This document shows positions 22,509 to 33,051 of a DNA stretch of 64,000 nucleotides, in pieces. The position numbers were made by a program, and so were the translations under genes. Under the pieces are notes generated by a model. It had not been told where the DNA came from. It searched no databases and was given only the letters and a program-made list of their open reading frames with translations. Location of the stretch: NCBI GenBank assembly GCA_020740775.1, contig JAHEWK010000015.1, forward strand, positions 1,302,001 through 1,366,000. The letters are read 5' to 3'. How positions within the stretch are numbered: the first letter of the stretch is position 1; each line of letters starts with the position of its first letter. The stretch comes from Ilyonectria destructans. Lineage: Eukaryota; Ascomycota; Sordariomycetes; Hypocreales; Nectriaceae.

Positions 22509-24556
22509 TTATACATTCCATTGTCCAATTTTCCATGTTGTAGAGCACTCCGCAAGCGTCCGGGACAAATAGTGAGATTCCTCGACAGTGCCAAAAATGG
22601 TGACACAACGTGCCGCCTGAGCAAGAGCATAAATAAGAACGAACGGTGCGCATCGAAGGCCATATTGAGACCGGTATTTTCGTATGATGGAAATGATGTC
22701 ATGCGCTGAAGAGACACAATATTCGCGAGAGCTCTTCTGAACAGCGCTTTGATCATCCCATACAGTTGAGTCGAAGTTCAAAGCGATCCGCGCGCCGTGG
22801 AATAGAAGGCTGCAACCAGTAAGCCTCCTCAGTGCGAAAAAAAAACGAGATGTGAAATAACAAAGGCCGGAGACTAGAAAGGAATAGAACTAGTGGGTTC
22901 GGGATTACTGACTGCAACGTTGCCACGCTTGGGATCAATGTGTTGCTCGGAGGCTCCCATTTATTCCACTTGGCACAGTCCGGCAATGATTCCTGCCAGC
23001 GGCTTAGTTCCAGGTTCAAGTAATCAAGTTGCGCCTGGTGTGATCTGGAATCGTTCGTTCTGGAAGAAAATATGGTAGATAGCATCCGCTCCATGATCCT
23101 TGACAGCTGTATTTGGTTCTTGAAACAGGGCACCAAAGGGTTTCCCTCACCAAAGTCCCCTTGTTGGCTGCTAAATCCAAGAGGAAGCAGAGCATCCATT
23201 TCTGGGAAATCACTGTGCTTAGACGTCAGCTACTGAGTCCACGATCTGATACTCTAGGCTTACGGGAGGCGCTCGAGGGATTCGACTTCGCCACCATCAA
23301 AGGAGAAGTATACCGGTCTGCCCAATATAAGACAAATTAGTTTATCAGAGGTATAGCAGCCCCAGTAGATGCGCCTGCGAATTTCAATATCCTCCGTTGT
23401 TGCAAGAGAAGTGTCATGTGAGACCCAGTATTTAGGGTCCCGCTGGAATCCAAGATCTTGAGCCATGCGAAATGCAATGCCTATCAATAAGTTAAGAAAT
23501 CATCCGGGAGAAGTAATATAAATATGCAAAGGGTTGGAGACGCGGTGCTAACCTGAAAATCCCCAGCCTTTTGAAAGATTTCCTCTGCCAATCTCGTAGA
23601 AGGCCAGACACAAAAATGCCTGGACTGTGGCAATTGATGGCCTCGTGAAACCGAAAACTATGAGAATAGTCTCCGCAGCAACAAAAAATTGTTCACTGGC
23701 CTGTCTTTGGAGACTGTCGTTTGACATCAACAGTCCTAGCGCACACACAGAGAGCAATAATGCCGAGGACCAGTACTTGCAGTCCTGGTGGTCGCCAAAG
23801 TGATCTCGCAAAAATGCTTCACGATAAATAAACATAAAATGGGGGTACTGCCACTTGAAGAATTGCATCAGCGCGCTCGTAATCTGTCCATCCTCCATGT
23901 TGATACCAAAGTGTTCCGCTACACTTTGGAAGTTCGAGTCATAATCGGTGAAGCTGAGAGAACGGTGTTGCTGGTCTAGATTAGAACCGACGGACCTGTC
24001 TGACATTCTACCCAGAAGAGCGTAGTAAATACTTGTCGGTCCATGGTATATTAGTGATCCTTCTGGGCCAGGCTCAAGATTGGCCTGGGGACGAGGAGAG
24101 ACATTTCTGCTGGTGCTAGTCTCCCCGTCGGTGAAGACAGCGCTGGGAGGAAAATGGTCGCCAAATTGTGCCGTGTCCAACATTGAATCTCTCTCTTCTG
24201 GGGTGGCGGCCTGGACACTCTTGATAAACGACTCGAGCGAGGCGATTCTGTTCTCAAGGCCCGCAACATATTCGGCTGACGCGGGTCGTCTCTTGCGATC
24301 CAGTTCGCGATACTCACACACTTGACTTGATTCAGCGCAGCTTGTGCAAGGTTCTGTTCGAGAGCACCGCAACTGGATCAATTGTGAGCTGTTATCCCAT
24401 CAACGCAGAAGAATCAGGAGGATCAACGGGACTCCATGTAATATTACTTTTCGGTATTGGCATCTCTTGCACCTAGGAGTGCTTTAGCATGAGTGTTTTA
24501 AAGAAATTGACTCAGGGGGTACGTCACGAGATTCTTTTCCGCGTTGGTTGGGACAT
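22509..24556 (-). CDS. Zn2Cys6 transcription factor, 6 exons
   Basis: Predicted exons are 24556-24528, 24472-24448, 24372-23553, 23480-23264, 23212-22913 and about 22827-22509, giving about 569 residues. Two introns cut through the zinc cluster. Joined, it reads C-K-R-C-Q-Y-R-K-L-R-C-S-R-T-E-P-C-T-S-C then SSQVCEY. A short coiled-coil linker (YVAGLENRIASLESFI) follows. The middle homology region includes AFRMAQDLGFQRDP and EIRRRIYWGCYTSDKL, hallmark of the fungal_trans domain (PF04082). The last acceptor (TGAG or GGAG) is ambiguous by 3 bases. It adjoins and converges with the PLP enzyme. A pathway-specific regulator role is inferred. Confidence 0.88.
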
Positions 24557-24975
24557 CGCGATAATATGGAATACTGGAGACCCTCAAAGAAGAAAGCAGG
24601 ATTGAGTGCCAGGCGACTGGACTGAACAGGGACCTGTTAGTGCTCCTGAACAGTCACGTGACGATATTCCCAATTCACGACGGGCTTGGGACGAAGTGCA
24701 CTAAATTTAGCGGAATTATGGCTGGCTTGCCAATTCCCCAGGTGTACGACAAGCCTTTCAAGTAACTTCGTTTCGTATTCTTGAAACATAACAATGCGAG
24801 TAGTGGTGTATTTAGCGCTGTAACGATTTGTTATACCGCATAACATGACCGTGCTGGCGCTGCACATGGCAAGGCTGTATTCAACAGAATCTAATCCCAC
24901 TCTTCAGCATCATCGATCCTTGTACAATACCAAATTGATCCAATGACCTAAATAAAGTGGGCAGCCAGATGCACC
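24557..24975. other. Gap between Zn2Cys6 factor and copper amine oxidase
   Basis: This gap holds the promoter of the regulator and the 3' flank of the oxidase, both on the minus strand. An open frame of 87 codons (24637-24900) shows no recognisable feature. Confidence 0.35.
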
Positions 24976-27105
24976 TTAAAGCTTCGACTTGTCGCTGCAG
25001 CAAGAATCCTCGTAGAGATTCGACTGATTGAATGACTGTGTGCTAGGGGGGACATCCAGAGCAGGGTTCTTGGTAAAAAAGCCATCAGGCTTCAACATGA
25101 AGCTGACCCTCTCGGAAGGCATCACCGGGAAGTCCTCAAGGCGCGGATTGTGCGTAAGGCCAAAGGTGTGCCACACTACAATGTCGGTATTCTCCACGTT
25201 GTCGTTGCGAGCAGCCCACTCCGAAAGGCCAGTGTCTACCCGGCTCTGGTTTGTAAATTCTCCGGCTGCGTATAGCTCGTCGTCTTGGTACCTGGTCACC
25301 CACATGGCGTGCTCCGCAAAGGTTGCACGCTTGCGCGCGAAGGAGCCCTCGCTCATGATGAGCATCTGGCTGGGCACAGAGTGCAGCTTATAAGCAACTG
25401 GCTTCAGAGATACGTCGTTGATCTTGTTGTCATTGCGGATCTTGAAGACGCGGTTCCTCTCGACACTCAGATCTGCAAAGCCCGCTTTATTGAGAACCGT
25501 CTGCTTAGAGACGTACCCCATGCCGAAGGGGTTGAGTTCCTTGTCAACAGGCATCGGAACACTGTCTTCGTAGTAGAGAGTATTATCGTGCCCATCAATA
25601 GCAGGGTCAATGCGGACGGAAAACAAGTGCTGGTGATACGCAGCCATCACGCCAGGCCCAACGTTGGTACCCCAGGGAACCTTGGCACCGGTTTCGTTGT
25701 CGATGGGCATGGTGGAGAGGATTCCTGTCGCGCGGATTTCGTGCTCGATGTTGCCAGCTTGGTCGAATATCCAGGCAAGAATGTACTCGTAGTTAGACAC
25801 TGTGCAGATCATCTGCACAACGAGCTGTCGGTTGCGGACAATGGTGGCGGCATTGTTGCGATAGTTGGTGTGCTTGTGCTGAATGCCGTTGTCCTGCTCG
25901 TGCATGCAAATTACATTCTTAAGGTGGACAGGGTTACCCTTGGAGTCGGTCCTGTAGCCATCAAAGTACTTGATATGACCAAGGCAGTCGCAACCAAGGG
26001 CAAGCTGGTTTGCGGTGATGCCAAAACCGACGTCTCCAGCGTCGAAAGCCTGCTTTCGGTGGTACGGCGCTCGGGGATCTTTCGGCCTGTTAGCATGAAG
26101 TTTTACCAACAGTCAATTCTACACTCACCACCATACGGCACAGTCATCTCGGACATGGACAGGCGGTAGAAGGTCTGACGGCCAGCGTAAGTGACGTTGT
26201 ACAGAACTAAGCCGTCGCGGTTGGTGAATCCGACCCTGAAGCGCCACTTTTGCCACGACACCTCATGGCCGTTTACGGAGAACGAAGGCCCTTGAGGCTG
26301 CTTGACAATATAGGGCTTCAGATCCGTTCGTAGGGGCTCATCCAGCAATTCGTGGGCATAGTGAACGCACTTGACCGGTTTCCATGGCTGTGTGGGTTGA
26401 GTGGTGGAATCGGCTCCAGTGGGGAGTTGATCAATGCGGATCAACTCTTTGGTTACCTGGTCGAACACGGGAGAAAATGCACACGGAAGAGAGTAATGAT
26501 TGGCTTCGGGGTGGTCCACCTCAATGATGTACATGTAGCATTGGGCAAGCCGTCGGGTTTCGGTGCTGCTGTCTGTTCCGTAAATCCAAGGGTCGTTGCA
26601 AACGGTGAACCCCTCAGGGAGCTGCATTTTCTCGATCTCGGCCAAAACTGCCGGGTGTTTCATGCAAACTTCTTCAATCTCAATAAGCTCATCTATATCG
26701 GCAGGACCCTTGTAACTTGGTGAGCGTTGTGAGGCTAAGCATGACAGTGATGGCTCCTACCTGGATATCTTTGGCCAGCTCCTTAATATAAACTGGCTTC
26801 ATAGCTCCGACGTCGACAACTGCTTTGAAGAATCCACCCGTATCCTTCCGGTGAAAGTAGCAAAACAGGAGGCGCGCCGGCTTCTTGGGAAGCGGAGACC
26901 CTTGTCGCTCAGCATCGAGATATGGGACTGCATCTTTCTTGATGGGCTCGAGCACGTCTATGCGCTTGTATCGTAGAGGAGCTCCGGGTAGGGCATTTTC
27001 CAGTATAGAAACGGCAAGTTTGATCTCACCCGGAGTAAGAGGGTCGAAAGGATGAATGGTGGCCAGGCTCGCAGCCGCGGCGTCGGGACGGAAGGGAAGC
27101 GACAT
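24976..27105 (-). CDS. Peroxisomal copper amine oxidase (topaquinone)
   Basis: This enzyme oxidises primary amines to aldehydes, with release of ammonia and H2O2, using Cu(II) and a Tyr-derived topaquinone. Exons are 27105-26761, 26708-26129 and 26078-24976, giving 675 residues, the usual length. Choosing the acceptor at 26079 restores VPYG-DPRAPYHRKQ exactly as in the family. The catalytic base Asp is in KQAFDAGD (about residue 321) and the cofactor Tyr in VSNYEY (about residue 404). The copper ligands are YHQHLF and the His of THNPRLEDFP. The protein ends S-K-L, a canonical PTS1. With the nearby FAD oxidase and permeases it suggests growth on amines as nitrogen source. Confidence 0.96.
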
Positions 27106-28761
27106 TGCAACGGTGGATGCAGACGAGTCTACGGACGCGTGAGTAATTGAGAAGGTAGGAGTTTAAAGCAATAAAAGAGACGTCGACAAGAAAGGCCGCC
27201 TATTTATTGCCGTGATTCTTGGTCGTACTTATCTGCGGCTTCGTCTGTCGTGTCTCTGCGGGGTTTCCTGCACATCTCGCGATAAGGCGGCGATGCCCTG
27301 TGTCGAAGTGGAGATAAGCCAGCCTGATGACTTCTGCTTGGCACGCGCTAGAGCAACAATGCCCTATTTGGCCCTTAGCTCTGCTTTCCTCAGCTGCATT
27401 GCTTATCGCACTTCGCGTGGCAGATGGCGTCTTCGCGTTGGAATTGCTTAGCCGACAAGCCGCTACCTCGCCAGAACCGCTCCAAACCGCCCTCAATTGC
27501 TCCAAGACTGTGGTGGCCGAGTCACAGGCACAACTGGCAACACAAGTCATGTAGGAACACATGGCAATCCTTGCTTGGATGCAGGTAGTAGCACGTCGCA
27601 AACCGATGAGTAAGCATGCGGAGATGTGAAGATGGGATTAGCATCGTGTAATGTTGAGAAAGAAGTTGTAGTGAAGTAGCGTAGACTACAGCACCCCCTG
27701 AAGTTTTTATTCCTGGTCTATGTTGCACCATACCGAGACTTCCGTGGCCAGTCGACACTCTCCTACTACAATAAGTTATTAGCCGAAAGTTGAACGAGTT
27801 ATGCGTAGAATCAAGCACCTAATAATATTGGGAGAAATTTTAAACCGCTCGCTCACAAAGAAACCGGTGCGATTAAAGATACCGCCGTCTTTCGATTGAT
27901 GATCGAGAGCAACATTTACGCAAGGAGAAATAATACTCCAGAAAGGTGATTATTTGATGCCAGGAGTGGCTCTCAGGCGGGGCATACACGGGCCGACGTC
28001 GCCTGTGTTCTCGCTGCCGCTGTCATAAATTAATGCCATGGCTGTCTTTTTCAACCGTATCGCATTGGCATTATAGTAATTTATGACCTATATCCGGGAC
28101 AGTATGTCAGGTTTCCATGTAGATACAGCGTAACAACAGAAATGCCGTCTCATTTTCCCTTGTTTATTTTTTGCACTCTGTACGCCCACATGTAACAGCT
28201 GAACCCAAGAGTGAACAGTGCTACGTCGCACAGGCTTCCGTGAACACGATGAAGGCATTCCTCGTTCCCCATCAAAAATCGGCTGTTGTATCAGTCTTTG
28301 TAGAGAGCAATCGCTGTGGCAGGGTAGGAAAGAACATGGGGGACCGTCGCCGGATGCATGGGCATCTACCCATGCTTCTAAGTCATCGCGACCTTCTGCA
28401 TTAGCTCCCTTCTCTGCTTGAGGAACGCCGCCTACCCCGCTGTAAGCTCGAAGGATTTATTCTTCCTCGGCAAGCATTTACACCAGGGGCTCACGTGGGG
28501 GGATCTCGCGTCACCTAAAGAGCCTGCCAACACGCCAAATCGCTATTATAGGTCGGTCTTGTTACATGGGACGGCCTCAAATCTCTCTTTTCCAGGGGCA
28601 CAGGCCTGATTTTGCCTTAGTGGTCGAGTCATAATTGGTGCCGGTCGGGGCGTTTCATGTTTCATGCAGAAATCAGAAATGATACGGCGTACAACCCGTT
28701 GGGTCTGACTAGAGTCCCCTGCTTGAATTATTAGAGCGGCGAGGGGGACGGTTAACTCGTT
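27106..28761. other. 1.65 kb gene-free stretch
   Basis: This gap contains the promoter of the amine oxidase and then nothing recognisable. Open frames on both strands at 27200-27600 overlap each other and have no family motifs or conserved start context. From 27780 on the sequence is AT-richer. Confidence 0.35.
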
Positions 28762-29986
28762 ATGTCCTCCGCACTCGCATTGATGGCGCATCAGACATCC
28801 CAGTCAATTTTTCTCCCATCCAAAACAACGAAAGCCACTGTCGTTGTGAGCGATCCTGATCCCACCGTCCACGCCTCGTCAGCGAAAACCAGGCAAGTCC
28901 GAAATGAGAATACCGCTACGTGTCAGACGAAGTTTGCTCCATCGCATTGGGAAGTAAGTGTTTTACTATGAAGCACTAGCCGTGCTACGATGGAATCCAG
29001 ACTCACGCCCATCCCGAGAATAGCGCCGCCACCGATATTGCCATCGACACCAAGGACACCGACTCTTCCCTAGGAGATGACGCCGTGAGTTCAACCGCGT
29101 CAATTAGCTCCAGCATCCTCGAATCCCGAATCTCCTCGAACACCGAATCATTCATGGACGAACCTACCATGCGGATCGCGACGACGCACAGGATTGGGAG
29201 TCCAACGACGACAATATGAACGAGTCGCTCGATACCATCCACCACCCGTCCACCCTTACCATCGATAACAAACTACACGACGCGCCACTGGAAAAAACGA
29301 CTGTTTCCAAGGTGCTGGATGTTGGGACAAGTACGGGTATCTAGGCTCTGGATTTTGGCGACGAGTTCCCCGAAGCTGAAGTAGTGGGCACCGACATGTC
29401 CCCAATCCAGTGGTAGTGGGTGCCACCCAACGTCAAAATTGAGATGGAAGACTTTACTTAAATCTGGACCTTTCTCGACAGCTCTTTCGACCATGAACAT
29501 ATGCAGTACTTGTATGGGAGCGTGCCTGACTGGTATGACCCATTCCAGAAGGCATATCAGGTATGCAAGTCGGGCGGTTGGATTGATAGCTACGAGGGCG
29601 GGCCTGTGTGCCACAGCGATGACGGCTCTCTGAGAGAAGATAAGGCAATTGGCGACTGGGGAAAGTTCTTCGATGAGGGTGGTAAGAAAATGGGGCACGT
29701 CTTTACGCCAATTCCGAATAGCCTCCAGTAGAAGGGGATGAAGGCCGCTGGGTTTGTCGACATCCAGCCCAACACGATCAACGTGCCGGTGGGCGAATGG
29801 CCCAAAGATGGGAAGATGAAGGATATTGGCAGGTCTATCCAGCTGGGTGTCGTGACTGACGCGCAAGGGCACGTGTCGCTTATGGCTAACTTCCTCGAGG
29901 GCCGGTCGCAGGAGCAGGTCATGCTGTACTGTGCTCAGCTGCGACGCGAGATGAAGGCTAAGAAGACACACGCGTACTGCCATTAG
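28762..29986 (+). pseudogene. LaeA-like SAM-dependent methyltransferase, decayed copy
   Basis: Fragments align by eye, in order, to the intact methyltransferase at 47236-48820. They are [40 protein letters not shown] (SAM motif I), DEFPEAEVVGTDMSPIQ, WVPPNVK, KSGGWIDSYEG and AAGFVDIQ. The frame is broken by stops at about 29342, 29414, 29459 and 29730 and by a frameshift near 29125-29140. Two of the stops sit where the intact copy has TGG and CAA, i.e. G-to-A and C-to-T changes compatible with repeat-induced point mutation; the other two do not fit that simply. No functional product is expected. Confidence 0.85.
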
Positions 29987-30471
29987 CGTATTGTGTGGGA
30001 TCGGAAGCCCGAAGCTCTATGACCGTGGTGTAATTAGTACTAGAGTAAATGGCTGGTGTCTATTTGACGCTGGTCTGGAGTCGTTTTTCTTGCAAACAGC
30101 CGAAGAGCTCTTCATAAAAGCGGCAGCCGTCACTACTCATAAAATAGGCACTAATAAAAGATCTGTTCCTTATCCAAAAGCCCCTGCTGTGTACTGATGA
30201 CATTTATCCCAAGGTGAGTATAGGATAAGCAGGATGGCTGTGGCCATCAACCACTACAGTCCGTAGGTTGATTCGGTGTGCGGGTGACGTAATGGACTGC
30301 GACTGGATTGTGACAAGGAGGTTACCAACATTCATAATGGAAGTATCCCTCTATTTGTTCAATTGTCACGTAGTAAAAAGACATCATGATATAACTCATA
30401 CAGAATAATACTAAATTAAGCTACTGATCTATTTGCCCTTCTTCTTACCATAGTAGAAAGGATTAGCCAGT
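29987..30471. other. Gap after methyltransferase relic
   Basis: No recognisable coding or regulatory sequence. The region is AT-rich towards 30360-30470. Confidence 0.35.
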
Positions 30472-32562
30472 TTAAAAAAATACGAACTTGAGAGTCGCAT
30501 TCTTGAAGAACTCGAAAGCTTTCCATGATGGATGATCAGTTGGAAGCGGTTTTGTGTTTGTTGGAGGTGCCTCGCCCGCTAGCCACTCAAGCCAGCCGCC
30601 GCGGGTGTACTTAAATTTGATGATGGGTTCCGGCGGTCTCGGGGGTCTCTTAGGTGCATCTGCAGGGACCTGTTTATCAACCACTGCATACTCCTCGGCA
30701 GCCTCGTCCATCTGATGCTTCAGCAAATGGGCAGCCTCCGCCAAACAGGCAGCCAAGTGGGTTCCGTTGACGTATGGTCGCCACGAGACGGAGCGTATCA
30801 CTGTCGTAGTATTGCGGTTCTGAAGATCAACATCGATCCGAGTACTCAAGATTTTGGACCACGAGTCTGCCGCAACAGTCATGTTGCCTAGAGTGTCGAG
30901 GATAACGGTCGCGTTTGCCAGCTCATCTTCAGCACGCCGCAGACGGTCTAGTATGAGATGGCGCCTAGGAACCAAGACTTTCTGGTAGTAATGGAAGGCA
31001 TCGGCAGCGATAAGCGAGTACGGACCGGTTGGTGTGGAGCGCATGGTACTGTGAAATAATGGGAGGAGATCTTGCTGCTCCAGGCGGCGGGCTTCCTCGA
31101 TGGTGTAGCGGGCCTCTTTTATAGTCTTGACGAATAGCTTGTGACACGCCGAGACATATGAAAGATGGCTCTTCGTGGCGTGCATGACATGTTGAATTGT
31201 GGTTGCATCGTCATGGTTGGCGGTAGATTGATGAAAGAACACGGCCAAGGCCTTCAAATGGCCGAGCAACTCTACTATCCATCGGGGATCCCAGCCCTGA
31301 AGATTATCAGTGAGCTGGACGTAGGCCCGCTCGGCTCGGTGAAGAAGTTTCGAATGTGCATGGGATGATTCGCAGATAGGTGGGTTATGACCATTGTTAA
31401 ATATGAGAATATAAACGCACATCTCGGTTATCTCATCGTAGATTTGGTCAAAATCATCAGGCGGGTGTAGGATGAGTACTGGTTCTTTGAGAGAAGGGTT
31501 GACGAGAGGAAACAGCGCCCGTGGGTAGATGCTGTAGAGTTCGGGTAAGAGACGGTAAAAGGGAGCCTGTAGGGGACCGAGGCGCTCCTTTTTCTGGCTG
31601 AAGGTCCATTGAGACGGGGATGTCGGTCGGCCAAGGTTATAGAGGAGAATGGGGAAGAGAAGGAGGAAGAAGAATGCAGCTGTGGCGAAGGGGACGTAGT
31701 GTACGCGCAGCCTATGCATCCGGTCCGCCAGCCAACGTTGAAGCAACATCTGGCAAATGCCGAAGAACGGGTTCCGAGTCTCTCCATGCGCGATCACGTT
31801 GATGGCAGGCTCGCGTGCGAAAGCAAGACTGCAGTGGATCGTGTTGTGGGCGCCGAACTGGACCTGGACTGGACCTGAGGCGGGCTGCCAGTCTTCGTGG
31901 AAGCACAATGCGAGACGTTGCCGCGGGACAGAAGCCGAGGAAGCCGGGAGCTCGTTGGGAAGATGAGACGGTGCTAGTCGAGAGGCCTGAGGTGGTGATG
32001 GTTCCTGGGGAGTGTATTGGTAGGCAACGGCACATTTCTCGTTGTGGGCGACGAAATGCAGACGAACAGTGTCCCGGGTTGGACTCCAGTCCCGGCCGAA
32101 GGCGAGAGAAACAGGTTGTTGTAGCTGAAGGCCATCGTCGGTCCGTGGGAGAGGAGCGGTGAGGTGGCAAACGAGCCGAGTCTGTTCATTCCGAGAAGCA
32201 GCCTCTGATGTCTCATCGAGGACCGGCCATAGACGCAGATCTGGGTCGCCGACGTCTGCTTCGGGACCAGCTTCCGACCCTATTCCAGTGCCAGGCTGAG
32301 CGCTGAGGTAGCAAACGAGCTGAGTCTGCTCATTCCGAGAAGCAGCCTGTGATATCTCATCGAGGACTAGCGATAGATGCAGATCTGGGTCGTCCATGTC
32401 TGCTTCGGGACTAGCTTCCGGCCCTGTTCTGGTGCCAGGCTGAGCGCTGCATTCATCGTGAAGTGGTCGCGGTGTAGTCATCGTGTCGTCGTCGACGGTG
32501 TCGGTCGTGAGCCTAAGAGCGCGTGTGAGCAAAAGCAACGGCGTGAGGGTTTGGGCAGTCAT
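30472..32562 (-). CDS. Unrecognised single-pass membrane protein with 48-residue tandem duplication
   Basis: This is one uninterrupted frame of 696 residues. I recognise no family. Near the N-terminus two consecutive 48-residue units (period 144 bases, 32161-32448) both contain SAQPGT, DPDL and AASRNEQT. They are followed by two more diverged units centred on LAFGRDWSPT and LCFHEDWQPA. A single strong membrane segment (about residues 293-315, VPFATAAFFFLLLFPILLYNL) separates this from a C-terminal part of about 370 residues that looks helical, with an R/E-rich coiled-coil-like stretch (TIKEARYTIEEARRLEQQD). The stop codon sits in a T-rich stretch. The architecture resembles the neighbours at 33052 and 36262, but sequence homology to them is not evident. 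Confidence 0.65.
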   Translation of the reverse strand: MTAQTLTPLLLLTRALRLTTDTVDDDTMTTPRPLHDECSAQPGTRTGPEASPEADMDDPDLHLSLVLDEISQAASRNEQTQLVCYLSAQPGTGIGSEAGPEADVGDPDLRLWPVLDETSEAASRNEQTRLVCHLTAPLPRTDDGLQLQQPVSLAFGRDWSPTRDTVRLHFVAHNEKCAVAYQYTPQEPSPPQASRLAPSHLPNELPASSASVPRQRLALCFHEDWQPASGPVQVQFGAHNTIHCSLAFAREPAINVIAHGETRNPFFGICQMLLQRWLADRMHRLRVHYVPFATAAFFFLLLFPILLYNLGRPTSPSQWTFSQKKERLGPLQAPFYRLLPELYSIYPRALFPLVNPSLKEPVLILHPPDDFDQIYDEITEMCVYILIFNNGHNPPICESSHAHSKLLHRAERAYVQLTDNLQGWDPRWIVELLGHLKALAVFFHQSTANHDDATTIQHVMHATKSHLSYVSACHKLFVKTIKEARYTIEEARRLEQQDLLPLFHSTMRSTPTGPYSLIAADAFHYYQKVLVPRRHLILDRLRRAEDELANATVILDTLGNMTVAADSWSKILSTRIDVDLQNRNTTTVIRSVSWRPYVNGTHLAACLAEAAHLLKHQMDEAAEEYAVVDKQVPADAPKRPPRPPEPIIKFKYTRGGWLEWLAGEAPPTNTKPLPTDHPSWKAFEFFKNATLKFVFF
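32161..32448 (-). repeat. In-gene tandem repeat, 2 x 144 bp
   Basis: Two direct copies begin at 32161 and 32305. The shared words include GAGTCTG(T/C)TCATTCCGAGAAGCAGCCT and GCAGATCTGGGTCG in part. The period is a multiple of three, so the reading frame is kept and a 48-residue protein unit is duplicated. Confidence 0.85.
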
Positions 32563-33051
32563 GTTGGATACCTACGAAGACAGTGAAGGAGCCGAGCAAG
32601 ACAGTGATGAATCCAGTGTGCTGAAGAATGGTGAGGCCGGGTTTGGTCTTCTCGTCAGGAGAGGGAGGGAGGAAAGAAGAAGTGCCGGTCAGAACGAGAA
32701 CAAAGAATGTGACGGCGTGACAAGCAGGAGCCAACAACAGCGCTGTCCAGTACGCCACGTTAGCACGGCACAGTGTGCGTCACACCGATCCCAACACGCT
32801 GGTCAGTGCAGATTTGTTCCAGCTGTGTGTACGGGCAGAGAAGATTGTGTTGGTGACCGTTACACAGTGTCGTGAGGCACAAGCCGTTTTCAAGGAACAC
32901 GTGGGTTAGCCACAAGACAACCACAATAGGCATCGACAATACGCCAGTGTCAAGTCAAATAGGGCGTCTAAATCTATCCTCGATCTAATTCTGCATCTCT
33001 AGGCAATCTCAACTAAACAAAGCAATGCCCAAATGAACAGGCACCCGCTCT
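32563..33051. other. Gap between two membrane-protein genes
   Basis: This gap holds the promoter side of the 30472 gene and the 3' flank of the 33052 gene. No feature is recognised. Confidence 0.35.

Noticed and set aside
25285..26169. Plus-strand open frame of 294 codons
   Set aside because: Antisense to the copper amine oxidase exons, which carry all catalytic residues.
27200..27601. Overlapping open frames on both strands upstream of the amine oxidase
   Set aside because: Neither shows a recognised motif; mutual overlap suggests chance openness.
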